From contig NC_045141.1 of assembly GCF_008831285.2 (NCBI RefSeq), positions 498,001-562,000 of the forward strand: a DNA stretch of 64,000 nucleotides, read 5' to 3'. Below are positions 1-11,605 of the stretch, piece by piece. Source of the DNA: Nymphaea colorata. Taxonomy: Eukaryota > Streptophyta > Magnoliopsida > Nymphaeales > Nymphaeaceae. The position numbers and the translations under genes were made by a program. Positions within the stretch are counted from its first letter, which is position 1. The number at the start of each line of letters is the position of its first letter. The notes under the pieces were generated by a model. That model did not search any database. It had not been told where the DNA came from and worked only from the letters and a program-made list of their open reading frames with translations.

Positions 1-636
1 AGAATGGGACCGGCCAAACTGAAGGAGCTGTGAAAGTAACTTGATGACATGCTTGAGTCAGGGATCATCCGTCCCTCTAAGGCACCATTCGGAGCCCTTG
101 TATTGTTTTGGACGAAGCACGATGGCTCCTAGAGACTCTACAAGGATTATCAGGCTTTGAACATAATGACGGTGAAGAACAAGTATCTATTGCCTTTGAT
201 TATGGACTTGTTCGACCAGTTGGGCAAGACGATGATCTTTTCAAAGCTAGACCTTCGTTCCAGCTACTGGCAAGTCAGAATCGTAGAAGGTGATGAATTG
301 AAGACAACTTGCGTCACCTGCTATGGAGCGTATGAGTTCATAGTCATGCCATTCGGGTTGACGAATACTCCCGCAACTTTTTCGACTCTCCTAAACAAGA
401 TATTCTACCCCTACCTTGACAAGTTTGTGGTAGTCTACCTTGATGACATTGTCGGTCACTTGAGGACGGTGTTCTAGGTACTCAAAGAAAATGATCTCTA
501 TGTGAAGAAGGAGAACTACCTCTTTGGCAAAAGAGAGAACAGTTTCCTCGATTATATTGTAGGAAATGGCCAGCTATGAATGAACCCAGAGAAAGTGAAA
601 GTTGTCAAAGACTAGAAGCCACCCTCAAATGTTCTT
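1..636 (+). pseudogene. Reverse transcriptase domain of the chromovirus, broken
   Basis: The frame reads through the typical gypsy RT blocks: a region ending GIIRPSKAPFGA, then KHDGS, a KYLLPLI block, [27 protein letters not shown] and the catalytic YLDDI (about 433-447). Directly after YLDDIV the text jumps to GHLRTVF, so about ten residues of the usual linker are missing, and a TAG follows near 475. A further stretch with a recognisable ENDLYVKKE motif continues to about 600 with more stops. The active-site aspartates remain but the protein cannot be made whole. Confidence 0.9.
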
Positions 637-639
637 GAA

Positions 640-1198
640 TTGTGGTGCTTTCTTGGGTTGGCCAATTACTATCGGTGGTTCATCACAGGGTATTCATTGA
701 TAGCGGTGCCTCTCTCTGACCTACTCAAAAAGAATCGGTTCTGGATTTGGACTCAATCTGCCCATGATGCCTTTGAAGGCCTGAAGCGTACCCTTGTACA
801 AGAGCCTGTTCTCAGATTGCCCGATCACTCAAAGCCCTTTAAAGTACACACAGACGCCTCAGATTTTGTCATCGGTGGGGTACTAATGCAAGACGGTCAT
901 CTGATCGCCTATGAGAGCCGGAAGCTGAAGGACCTTGAGAAGCGGTACACAGTGTATGAACAAGAAATGACCACCATTCTGCATTGCTTGCGCATATGGA
1001 GGCATTACCTACTGAGGGTAGAGTTTGTCGTCAAGACAGATAATGTGGTCACAAGTTACTTCACGACTCAGAAGAAGTTATCTCTAAAGCAGGCTTGTTG
1101 GTAGGAATTCTTGGAGGAGTTTGATTGTGCTTTAGAGTACAAGGTTGGTAAGACCAACGTGGTAGCGGATGCGTTGACTCGAAAAGCAAAACTTGCAG
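640..1198 (+). pseudogene. RT thumb and RNase H domain of the chromovirus
   Basis: The open stretch starts with the FLGLANYYRWFI motif of the RT thumb and continues into an RNase H domain with VHTDASDFVIGGVLMQ, ESRKL, YEQEM and TDN motifs, which hold the usual catalytic acidic residues. A TAG at about 1102 interrupts it, after which the same frame carries EFLEEFDCALEYK and NVVADALTRK, the end of the domain. It sits in the same frame as the RT part, showing one ancestral polyprotein. Confidence 0.9.
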
Positions 1199-1389
1199 CC
1201 TCTCGAGCGGGGACCTCTGAAGCCCAATTGGAGGGTGCACACATCGAGTGGGTTCGTGAAGGAATGCAGTAGGACTCATCGGCCCAACACTTGGTTGCCT
1301 TGGCCAAAGCGGGGAAGACTCGAAGATTCTGGCTACGAGATGGATTGCTATTTACCAAGGGCGGATGCATTTTCGTGCCGAAGTGGGGC

Positions 1390-2160
1390 AATATCCGGCG
1401 TGAACTAACAAAGAAGTGCCACGATACGCTTTGGGCTGCCATCCAGGCCAGGAGCTGACTCTGGCCCTTCTCGAATGGGGGTATTATTGGCCCCAGGTGC
1501 GCGATGATGTGGAGGTGTATGTGAAGACCTGTCTCATCTGCTAGCAGGACAAGGGGAGTAACCAGAAGCCTACCGGCCTGCTCGAGCTTCTTCCTGTTCT
1601 AGAGCATCCATGGGAGACCATCTCCATGGACTTCACTGTGAGTCTACCCAAAGTTGATGGCTAAAATTCTATCTTCATTGTTGTGGATAGGTTTTCTAAG
1701 TATGTCACGTTCATCCCAACTACGAAAGAGAGCCCAGCAAAGAAGACGACGAAGATGTTTGTGAAAAATATCGCGAAGTACTGGGGCATGCCAAAGAGTA
1801 TTGTGAGCGATCGCGATGCTCGCTTCATAGGCAAGTTTTGGCGTGAAGTATTTCAGTTGCTTGGCTCAGACTTGTTGTTTTCAACAAACTTCCACCCGCA
1901 GACTAACGGCCAGACCGAACGCATCAATGCCTTGTTGGAACAGTACCTACGACACTTTGTCAGCGCCAACCAGAAAAATTGGGTAAATTTGCTCGATGTT
2001 GCCCAATTCTGTTACAACCTACAGAGGAGCGGGTCTTCAGGCCACAGCCCCTTTGAAGTAGCTACCGGACAACAACCGTTGATGCCTCACACTCTTGCTG
2101 CCCAAGAGAAGGGAAGACCCAGCTTCGCCTACCAGTTCGTCAAGGACTAGCAAGAACAGA
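1390..2160 (+). pseudogene. Integrase zinc-binding and core domains of the chromovirus
   Basis: The first part (1410-1560) carries the remains of the HHCC zinc-binding domain, including WGYYWPQVRDDVE and KTCLIC. The core follows with the DDE triad in context: MDFTVSLPK, then SDRDARF, then HPQTNGQTERIN. The frame is open from about 1683 to 2150 and ends at a TAG. Scattered stops upstream make the enzyme non-functional. Confidence 0.9.
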
Positions 2161-2708
2161 TAGAGGTAGCTAAGGCGTTCTTACACAAGGCCGCCAAAAA
2201 TATGAAGAAATGGGCTGACAAGAATCAGAGACCTGCCAAGTTTCGAGTGGGAGACCAAGTTCTTGTCAAACTATACCCAGACCGCTCGGGTATCTTCCGT
2301 AGACAACACCGAGCACTGATCCGAAAATATGAAGGGCCATTTATGGTGATCAAGAGGATTGACAAGCTACCATACAAGTTAGACCTACTGCCAAACTTCA
2401 AGGTGCATTATGTGTTTCACTTCTGCAACCTTAAGCCCTTCTATGCCAATGATGAAGACCCGGAGAGAAGCCAACCGTGACAAGAGCCAATTTTGCAACG
2501 AGCCCCTTCGACCTAGAGGGCCACCGACCGACAGTTAGACCAGATCCTTCGACACAAAGTCAACTACCTTGGTGAACAGAAGCGATACTTGGTCAAGTGG
2601 GTAGATGAAGACCAGCCAACATGGGAATATGCCTTTCGTTTGAAGTGAAGCTATCCAGAAGAAGTCAGGATCTACCACGAAGCTGCTAGCGCCAAGGACG
2701 GCACTTGA
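2161..2708 (+). pseudogene. Integrase C-terminus and chromodomain
   Basis: After the core, the text reads KWADKNQRPAKFRVGDQVLVKL and KYEGPFMVIKRI, the C-terminal GPY/F-type module of gypsy integrases. A broken stretch then leads to YLVKWVDEDQPTWEYAF (about 2587-2640), which matches the YLVKW...P..TWE pattern of a chromodomain. Plant chromoviruses use this domain to direct integration to chromatin. Stops at 2478 and 2647 interrupt it. Confidence 0.85.
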
Positions 2709-2724
2709 TTTGAAGGGGGGAGCC
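2709..2724 (+). other. Polypurine tract of the chromovirus
   Basis: TTTGAAGGGGGGAGCC lies directly after the chromodomain region and directly before a TGTT start, the expected place for the plus-strand primer. Confidence 0.75.
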
Positions 2725-3139
2725 TGTTCCCTTGTGTCATGTCTGTATAGTCATTCTTTGCTTTTGTTGTATTTGCTTTGTTTATGTTGAGTCTTGGTGT
2801 AAACTCGAATGTTCACCTGTGTTGGAGCACACTCCCAAAATCGGCCCCAAGTGTAAGATTGAGATTCCTTGTTTTGGATGGTTGGCATGAGAATTCTGTA
2901 AGCGGCTTCGATCATCCTTTGTCGGTAAAGTGTAACGCTTGCTTACTTTCCCTCGTGATGTACTCAACTGTTTAAGTGAATATATTGTGAGTTTTCTTTC
3001 CACACTCTTTGCATATTTTGTGTCTTGAGTCTTCAAAAGGTGTTCAAGTGATCTACCCCCACTTAGACAAAGCAAAGGCTTGTGGCTTACTGGCGAGAGT
3101 TTCCCGTGCCGCACGGTCCGAAGGAGTCGGCCCATGACA
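2725..3139 (+). repeat. Probable 3' LTR of the chromovirus
   Basis: Begins TGTTCCCTTG right after the polypurine tract. The end is placed at ...CCCATGACA because it gives a CA end and follows a GC-rich stretch like many chromovirus LTR ends. The partner LTR is outside the window, so the right boundary is a guess. Confidence 0.55.
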
Positions 3140-3929
3140 CTGGATGTCGTTAATAAAAATGTTTAACCAAAATCACCAAATAAAGCAAGAAGCTACTTTT
3201 GACGTGGTCCCTTCTTTTTTAAACTTTTCCCTTGGTTTTTTCTGTCTCTCCCTCTCTCTCTAAGATTGTCTCGATTAAAAAGGGCAAGAACATGGTCTGT
3301 TCCCTCTCCTTCACTTTTAAAATTTTCCCCTAGTCAGTTTCCTCTTAGTGTTTCTCTTGCAATTGTCGATTGTCTGGTTAATGAAACCCACAATTATCTC
3401 TTTTTTTTTTCTTTTATGTTAACTTACTTTTTCGATCGCAACAGCAATGGAGATGATGGTTTCGCTAAATCTGCAATGGAGGTGGAGGTCCGGGAGTCTG
3501 CCATCCGATCGAATCTATAGTGGAGGGGAGGGTTGAGTCATATGATCGATGCAACAAATCAAGGTGAGGCTCGACTGAATCGGTTCATGTTTCCAAGAAT
3601 CGGTTAGGTCATTACAACGATTTGGATTCGCTATGGCTCTACTTGTGGCAAGATCTCTTGTGCATACTATGTCATGCACATCCCTTTTTGTACAAATTAT
3701 ACGTTCTGTATCACTCACAAGGGGAGAAACTAGAAAGGCAAAACCCAAGCCGAATGAGAAGAGAGAATGGAGCCAATTTATTTTGTTCTACCAAGGCGAG
3801 AAAGAAAGCAAGATGCACAATCAGAGGGTCGAGCAGGGAGAAACTAGAACCCAAGCCAAATTGGAAGAAAGAATGGATAACCCTAGCTCAGAGCGAGCCT
3901 GAAGAGCTGGTGATAGTTCCTCACTACCG
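3140..3929. other. No recognisable gene
   Basis: A pyrimidine-rich then mixed sequence. Short open frames occur around 3515-3936 but resemble nothing I know. Confidence 0.4.
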
Positions 3930-4226
3930 ATGCTGAGGATGCGGAGAGTGCATATGATGGAGGCTGGAAACATCTACATTTCCCTCTTCTCATCCTTTGG
4001 GTGATTTTCTTCCCGCTAAAGGTGCTCACTCTTCTTGTCTCCTGCACAACTTTCTTGTCACTGTAAATTCATTCTCGCAGGAGATCCAGCAATGGTCCAT
4101 CAAAAAATCAGGATCATCTTTTGGTTTGCTATGGACGAGTTCAACCTCTCCAAGGCCAATATCGGGTACAGTTCTACAAAGAGAGTGAAGGCTCAAATCT
4201 GGGATGTCGCTGGCTATGAGAGGTAA
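3930..4226 (+). pseudogene. RabA-like small GTPase, first-exon relic
   Basis: The end of this stretch reads VKAQIWDVAGYER, close to the Rab G3 motif region KAQIWDTAGQER, and breaks off at GAGAG|GTAATG, the splice-donor position usual after this motif in plant RabA genes. Upstream, AGDPAM and FAMDEFNLSKANIGY line up with GDSGVGKS and the N-terminal switch region of RabA proteins. The P-loop is destroyed (no GxxxxGKS) and T and Q of DTAGQE are replaced, so GTP binding and hydrolysis would be lost. A possible small intron (GTGATT...CGCAG, ending near 4080) separates it from an acidic start-like stretch near 3935. No second exon was found. Confidence 0.6.
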
Positions 4227-5479
4227 TGTTCTCTTTCATTTTCGACTTACACCTCATTTTTCCTTTCTTCTAGAACTTTTTCCAGGACCGTAATCTTTGT
4301 TTTGTGTTTTTTCTTGCTATTTTCTTTTCTCATACTTGGAAATGCCTAACTTTCTTTTGTAACATTCGTCTGTTAGATCGATAGCATATGTAATAGCACA
4401 AACATATATGTAATAAGATTCAGATTTAATCGATTTACAATCGTTGATTGTTTATGCTTGATTTGTTTCTCTTTTAGGTTTTTGCAAATTTTGTGAATCA
4501 CAAATAAGGCATTTGAGTGAAAAGAAGCCATGGTGAAGAATCAGTTCCTTTGAAAAATCATGGCATATTTGACCTTATTTGGATAAATTCCTTTAAAAAA
4601 TCAGTTCATGATGAAGAACCTAGCATCGGAAATTCTTAGTTTGGCTCTTGAAAAGACTTACAAGCATGTTTTTGGAAATTCGTTAGGAAATGATGGACTG
4701 GATTTTTCGTAAGTCATTATTTTCATAAGCTTGATTAGGTCTTGTAAATCATCTTGTGTTGTGGATCCTTGGTTTTCCAAAATCTTATTTTACTAAAGTG
4801 AAAATTTTTTGGGTGAAAATCTCATGTTCTCACTTAGCCAGGTTTAGTGATGATTTTCTAGAGACCAATATTCAAAATGGTTGTTTTCATATTTGAGATA
4901 AGAGCCAAAGGGAGTGGAATTCCTGTATGCCTTTGAGTGAAAAGAGGTCATGGGTCCCTTACCCCTTGTCAAATAAAAAAGCTAAAAGTTAGAAAGTGAG
5001 TAAGAAAAAAAGAGTTGTTGCAGGCTAGTTAATGTCATTATGTGAATCGTGTCTGCCTCATAAATTGGAATCTCCTCTCAATTTTCAGGTGAGATTCACA
5101 GGCTTTTGCTGCTATTAGATGAACTTGCTTGTGATTGTGCACCTTTTTTTATCCCCAATTGGTGTGTATCAACCTTTAATTGGGTGGGCTCTCCAGGCAC
5201 TGGGTCTATCAGTTTTATGACTGCAATGAGAATGCCCCATAGATAGGTCGCTCTTTAGCTACTTTTTTTGCATTGCATAGAACGCCCCAGTTTGGTGTTT
5301 GTTTGCGGATGATTTTAGAAGAAAGAGATCTGTATATACGAACAATCTGCATCAATGATGAGGACATCCCAATGTTGGAAAATTATCTTTGATGTCCAAC
5401 ATCAAAAGATTTTGTGCAAAATTTCATATGTAAAGTGTATACATAGAAAAGTGAAATGCTTATCTCTTAAGATCCATAC
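4227..5479. other. AT-rich sequence without recognisable genes
   Basis: Intron-like or intergenic sequence following the Rab relic. I see no convincing exon. Confidence 0.4.
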
Positions 5480-6200
5480 CCCAGTTTCAAATTCAAATCC
5501 AACATCTACATCGGATCAGATTATACCTCTGATCTTGACCTTAAGATCCATAATCTAAATTCAACATCTAAATCCGATCGATCAAATGTCTGATCCAGCC
5601 CAAGCTTTAAAATCGAAATCCAACATCTAAATCAGGTTGTATTACACATATGAGCTAGCTTGAGATCCAAAATTCAAGTTCAACATCTAAACTAGATCGG
5701 AATAGATCATTGATCCAAACCTTAGGTTCAATGCCCAAATCCAACATCTAAACCATATCAGATTAGACCTCTGCTTTAGATCCTTGGTTCAAAATCCAAA
5801 TCTAACATCGAAAGCGGATTGGATTAGACCTCTGATCCAAATCACATGTACCAAACTCAAATCCAATACGTAAACAGAAACATAGCAGACCTTTGATCCA
5901 AGTTCGAGATTTTAAATATGATTTCTACACCCTATATTGGTTAGATTAGACTTATGATCTAATCCACTTGACGAGAATTTCTAAATCTGGTTGTTCGATT
6001 CAAATATCCATATGTTTATCTTTGATGTCCCCCAAAATCTTGGGATCATGGCTCTCATATTGTTTTTTCATCAAATAACCAAACCCTAGATCCAAAATCA
6101 AATGCACCATCTAAATCATGTTGTATCAGACATGAACTAGCTTGAGATCCAAAATTCAAATATGAAATCTAAATCGAATTGATTAGATCATTGTCTTTAT
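5480..6200. repeat. Diverged tandem array, ~55-65 bp unit (GATCCAAA...CAACATCTAAA)
   Basis: The phrase CAACATCTA(A/C)A or a near variant recurs about every 55-65 bases (near 5500, 5555, 5615, 5680, 5740, 5797, 5862), each followed by a GGATC(A/G)GATTAGA-like phrase and GATCCAAA. Units differ from each other a good deal, so the array is old. Confidence 0.75.
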
Positions 6201-6876
6201 TTAAAAAAACTTCTGCTTGGTAGGTGTGAAAGGCTCGATGTCAATGCATGTAATTCTCAAAATACTTTAATTTGATACTACCACTAGAGACATCAACTAT
6301 ACAACCCGAACTGCTTTTGGGGAAAAGAAGCATATACAATCCCTAATGTGTGAACAATGCCACCTAGAATGTAAACTATGTTCTCTGTTTATAACTAAAA
6401 TCTATGAATATGTGTCAAGCTGCAAGCAGCCAAAACATTGCCAGGCAGATGTGAATACCACCATTAGAAAGCATTCTAGGAACATGAGCTGCAACAGGTT
6501 GTATTTGGATCAAACCTGTATGTTATTTAAAATAAAAGAATTTCATTTAATTCATTTGTCTTCCTATAAATGTCTGATTCACACATACAAGCTGTTCTCT
6601 GGACGATGCGCTTTGCAAGTATGTTGTTTGCACTTTGTACAGTTAGTTTAAAAGAAAAATAGATCTTCCTTGAAAATCAAAGCTGGTATGTCATTGCAAG
6701 TATGTAGGAAGGAAAACTGATCCATTTCATAAGCTTTTTTTAACTTTAGTTGAGCTGCATGTAGGCCATATCAACCAATTGTCCTCATAAAGTAAGTTAT
6801 TGGTTTCATGTCTACATTTCTTCTACTGCAGGTTTTGAGGAGCGCTTTCAAAAAGATGCACATCTATGTTCACCAC

Positions 6877-7074
6877 TGTAGGGGCTGAGCCAGAAATTTT
6901 TCATAAGGAGGCCGAATTAAAGTTTCTAAATTTTGACAAGGGCCGAAATATCATTTTTCTAAATTTGTATATAAAACAAGTGAAATTTTCTAAAATTTAC
7001 ATATAAACTTTTTAAAAAAAAAAAATTGATGTGGGGCTAGGGCCCATGCCGGCCCTACCTTGGCTCTGCCCAGA
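6877..7074. mobile_element. hAT-type MITE (~200 bp)
   Basis: Absent from the matching position of copy B (28009-28015), so an empty site is seen directly. The ends are imperfect inverted repeats: GGGCTGAGCCA at the left, and TGGCTCTGCCC at the right, which read GGGCAGAGCCA on the other strand. The flanks TTCACCAC and ATCATCAG compare with TTCATCAG in the empty copy, consistent with a mutated 8-bp target duplication. The left-end phrase GCCAGAAATTTTT also occurs at the end of the hAT relic at 14903. Confidence 0.75.
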
Positions 7075-9945
7075 ATCATCAGAAGTACAACTATTCGTAT
7101 GAATGGAATGAATAATATATACCATGTTGCATGGATACTTATGTTACATTGGTATGGATATGGGTGTCAGTGTGGGTGTGGATGTGGATCTTTCAATGTA
7201 CTTATGTGTGCTTGATTTTTGAATTTGATTGTTCAATTGAGTGTTTATTTCTGTTTTTTGACATTCCAATATGATTTTTTTGCTAGAAAACATTGAACTT
7301 TTATTTTTAGGAGCATTTTTGAAGATGACTAGGAATTGTTGCTGCTGTATGAGTTTTTGATAGAATTTTCATCAGATTAAAAATTGTTTTTAATTGTAAA
7401 ACCAACCTTAAAAAGTTCTTTTTTTTGGGGTATCTAAAACTTCTTTGGCATCTGTAAAACAGCCACTAGTTTTCAGTCGGACCAAATAGGTTGGATTTGC
7501 AACATTATTTACTAGTCATCATTTTTTTTTAGAATTTTGGATCTTCAATCATTAACCTTACAGGGCATTTGGTGAAAGGTTTGCTTTGTTGTTTTGATTT
7601 TTTTTTTTTGGTGAAATTTTTTATCTTATAGTTAGTAAGGGTTTGACTTAGTTAGCAAATATAGGTCCACTTCTTCATTTTCTGGATGTATTTATGTTCC
7701 TATAAACTGTTTTTTTTTTTGCTTGATTTCTTGATTTATTAAGCATAAAATGCAAAGAAGAAGTGATTAGATTGGTGTGAATAGAGTAGAATAGATGATT
7801 TGTATTTGATTTTTGAATTCGATATTTTGATTTTTGAATTGGATAGTTTGAACTTCCCTACTTCTATAGGAAAGAAGATGAAGTTCTTCTTCTACCCACA
7901 AATCAATATGGTTTCATAAAAACTCGTCTCTTTAGGTAAAAGAGAGTTCCTACTGTCAGGTGATATGCCATTGGATGTCAAGAACTTTTTTGAAAGTGAA
8001 AACTTTTTATTGTGGCTGAAAACATTTTAAAGGTGTCTGATCACTCTTAATACCTCCCCAAGTAAAAGGAAATTTTGAAGTTTTTTTGTTGTCAATAATT
8101 ATAAGAGGAAATTTTGAAAAATCTTGGATATGAATGGTGAGGGAAAATTCTATGAAGCTGAGAAAGCCGAGACTAGTAGATGCTATGGACTCTAGTGATC
8201 AAGTTTCTGCAAGGATTTAGCAGGAAAATATCGTCAAAGAGAAGCCATAATGCCTTATAAAATCTTTGCGGGTTGCAAAATGAGAGATGAGAGATTGCCT
8301 CAAGGCTTGTGTAGTTGTTCCTCTGGGTCAATAATCAAGAGTACCAGGTAGGCATATAGGTGATTTATGTCTATGTCGTGAAGATACCGACTTATAAACT
8401 TTTGGCATGTTGAAAATCCACAAGGTGAAACAGGTGTGATATGTGACAAAACTACACATGACCACCAAAGTGGTGGAGCTTCATAGTAGCCTTTTGAGTG
8501 GTGAGGTATTCCCTCAAAGGTGAAGGTTGGCTTGCAAAAGAAAATCAAAAGAAAGAAAAAAATGACAAGGCAGAAAGCCAAATGCAAAAAAAAAAGGAAA
8601 GAAAAAGAAGCGAAAGCAACAAAAACAAAAAAGGTGCTTGTCCAGAGATAAATGGCATGAAGGTTGAACTCGAAGGAATTGAAATGCAATAACCTTTCGT
8701 GGATGTGTGATTCTTGGTTCAATATCTTCTCTTCTTTTTTATTTCCTTAGACATCGAGGATGATTCCTTTATGTTCATATTTTGGAAATTTAAAGGCTTC
8801 CCTTCTAGAGATTGAACAACATTGAAGCGAAATGAATCCCAATGCTTGTATGGTATTGAGGGTAAATGAAAGACATATAATTTGCACAACACAAACACTT
8901 CATGCTTACGATTTAAATTGATGATTTATAAATTATTTGGAAGTAAAAACTTGACATCTCTTGTTATGTTTCATGACTTCTTGGGCATATGAAGAACTCC
9001 CAGCCCCTCTTTGTTCTTGAAAAATGTTGTTCTTTTTAGTACCAAACCACAAAGTAGATGAAACCCCTCAAACATATTCCACTCATGCTAAGTGTAATGA
9101 ATTTTCCACGTTCTCCTTTCCACGTTCCCATCACAATTTGTTTTCTATGAAGGCTAGGTAGTATTCTTGTTGATTTTTCTTTTAAGGTTTGCTTAGAAAA
9201 GGGTTTGAAAGAGTCGTTATCTTTTAATTTTTTTATCACTAGTTTTTTTTTTTTTTTTTTACATTGTGAGTGTCTTTTGATTCATGCAGCTGATGTTGAA
9301 GTTTGAAGCTCAACTCATCAGTGTTCTTGTGGATGTACAGTGGTTTTGGAAAAGCAGATTCATGTTGCATGAGAGTTTCAACTTGTGAAAACCAAGTTTT
9401 TATTTGAGTTCCCAACAAAGTTGTGGCATCCAATTTGATTTGAGTGAGTTTACATAAAGTTTGGCTGAAACAGAAACTAACGCTGGCTACAAAAGTTACA
9501 ATGTTCTTACTAAAATGTTTTCTGCTAACTTGGTGCAGGAACTCAGAATTTCTGAAATTTACCTTAGGTTTTCCAAATTTTACCTTTTTGCTCGGTTATT
9601 TTGTAGGCTTTGGATTAAAGTACAGACAGCTAAGCCACAATCGTTGTTGGATAGTTTTGAACGCTGTTAGAGAGTTTTGAACTACCTGGAATTGTTGAGG
9701 AAAAATGTAAGGGTTGGCTTGGCATAAAACTTAGCAGGGGCATATCTGATGCAGCATAAGGAGCAGTAGATGTTTCATGACAAACACTCATGAGGCTCCA
9801 TAAAATGCAAAATATTATGTTCAGCCTTGATGGATCTAAGATCATTTTCTCTCTTTCCTTCATTTTGAGTCTTATATCTTTTCCATGAATCTTCAGAATC
9901 ATAAGCCCTTGCTTTATCTCCTCTCTGTTCTTTTCCAGTGCTTGT

Positions 9946-10142
9946 TTCCATGTATCTGCTATTGACAGTTTTGTTGATGGTACCACTAATAGAATTTTAT
10001 TGTGGTGACTGGTGTCAACCTTTATTGGAAATGCTAACAAACTTTCAGGTTTGGTTTTTATTGAATCTAAGGTCCATGTTCTGGCGTTCTTAATGACATT
10101 TTTGTATGCATTGCTCCTGGACAAGAGCTCTGTGGACTACTG
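9946..10142 (+). other. Open-frame block conserved between repeat copies A and C
   Basis: Read on the plus strand this gives a peptide containing FVDGTTNRILLW, LVSTFIGNA and FKVHVLAFLMTF-like wording (one TGA, SKVHV in this copy), and the same frame is open in copy C at 35572-35829 (minus). The end KSSVDYW is identical. A hydrophobic stretch (VLAFLMTFLYALLL) could be a membrane segment. I do not recognise the family. Conservation of one frame in two diverged copies suggests a former exon, either of a host gene or of the element. Confidence 0.4.
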
Positions 10143-11398
10143 GTGATGCTTGCAGGATGGTGGTGATGATGGTGTCAATTGAAGTAGCAATGGCTCTCTG
10201 GTTGCATTGGTAACGTTAATCCACTCATAGGCATGTCATTCACATTGTCTTGCTTATGTTGAGCTGCAAGATTAAATTCACTGCTCACTCAAAATAATTT
10301 TATTTGATAGTATCTGATTCAAGCATCTATTTCCATTTATAAGCTTATTCATGAGGGACATTCATATGAATTACTTTTTTTTTTAGTTCACATGGGTCGT
10401 GGAACACCCTATATTGAACATACTTGCATATGAATGAGCCTTCTCTCTCTCACACTAAAAATAGCTTTGGGACTTTAGCATTTAAAGCCCCACTTTCTTT
10501 TAATTTAGAGAAGGTGAGTGGGTATGGAGGGCTTAGGTGAAGTGGGATATTACTGAATGGAGTGAGATAAGAGTTTGGGTATTTGGCTAGTGCCTGGTTA
10601 GAAATTTTGGTAGTGCCGCAAGAGTTGACGGGGAGTGAGAGACTGCTGAATACAAATGATGGGCACCAAATACCTTTTGTTCTCCATGCATGATTTCTTG
10701 GTGGAGCTTTAAATGTTGAGACGCCAATCAGGTTGAAGCTCTAGAAACTGAGGGGGATAGTGTGCAGCTGCTTCTTCTCCATGTGCAAGTTTCTTTTTTC
10801 CATCCTTCAATGGAGTGAAGTCAAAATTGTTGGTTCAAGATGTTTGTATCTGGGTTTCTTAGATGCTTTGTATGTGGGTTTCTTAGAGGTTGCTTTTAAT
10901 GCCTTGTATTCTTTAAAAGGCATTCGTGTGCATGTGGTGTGAGCTTAATTTATTCTTTGATGCTAAGAGAAAAGGAAACACGTGGTGTGAGTCTCATGCC
11001 ATGCTCCATGATTTAAGGAAATTCGGTGAAGGGGAGATTAACTAGACAAAGGAAGTGGAGGTTGGGGCTTTAGAGCAGAGCTTTTTCTAGGGAGGTGCCA
11101 GGTGCGTTTTTGAGCTTAATTGTTTTAGATTGGGAGAAGCTTGTCCTTGTGAATGGGTTGCTTGAAAACCTTTCTTCTTCACTAAGAATCTAAGGATAAA
11201 ATAAAGGGGCTGCTAAGGATGAAGTAGAAGGGCCTAATAATACTTATCAACACTCCCATCCAAATTACATGCTGAAAAATGATTTTCCATTTGCAAAACC
11301 TGTTGTCAAACATGTGTTTGCTTTATTATTAGTCATTTTTATCTTTTTGTGTCTTTTGTCATTGTTTTTTTTTTCTATGGAAAATTTTGTCATAAATC

Positions 11399-11605
11399 GG
11401 GTCGTGGGGGCATCTCGGTTTCAAAAACTAAGTTGTTGGGACATCGCGGTTTCAAGAACAGGGTTGTGGGAGGCATCTCGGTTCAAGAACCGGGTTGTGA
11501 GAAGAGTATCAATTTCATAAACCCAAGAACCGAGTTGTGGGAGGCATGTCAGTTTCAAGAACCGAGTCTTATGAGGCATCTTGGTTCCAAGAACCGGGTT
11601 GTGTT
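11399..11605. repeat. Minisatellite, ~35-40 bp unit
   Basis: Five to six imperfect units built on GGTTGTGGGAGGCATCTCGG followed by TTTCAAGAACC. Units vary in length and sequence. Confidence 0.85.

Larger units (their letters stand above)
1..3139 (+). mobile_element. Ty3/gypsy chromovirus, 3' part, decayed
   Basis: Most of a pol gene followed by a chromodomain, a polypurine tract and a probable 3' LTR. The left end lies outside the window, so gag, protease and the 5' LTR are not seen. Domain order RT, RNase H, integrase, chromodomain is that of plant chromoviruses; the wording resembles the Tekay/Del group. The reading frame is broken many times by stops and small indels, so the copy is dead. 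Clade is an inference from remembered consensus sequence. Confidence 0.9.
6268..11232 (+). repeat. Unclassified ~5 kb dispersed repeat, copy A (complete reference copy)
   Basis: The first part (6268-9501) is highly similar to 27402-30180 on the same strand. The second part (9500-11232) is similar to 34128-36177 on the opposite strand. Both sets of matches run for kilobases with indels, for example the shared sequence around 9285-9370 and 29970-30060, and around 10140-10260 and 35470-35590. No terminal repeats or transposase were recognised. It could be an unclassified transposon or a duplicated, intron-rich gene fragment; some stretches keep an open frame in more than one copy. Confidence 0.85.

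Noticed and set aside
8300-8722. 140-codon minus-strand open frame in copy A
   Set aside because: The low-complexity Phe/Leu-rich part derives from an A-rich tract on the plus strand, and the frame is broken in copy B.
9630-10124. 164-codon minus-strand open frame in repeat copy A
   Set aside because: It is antisense to the frame that is shared with copy C and is not kept open in that copy.
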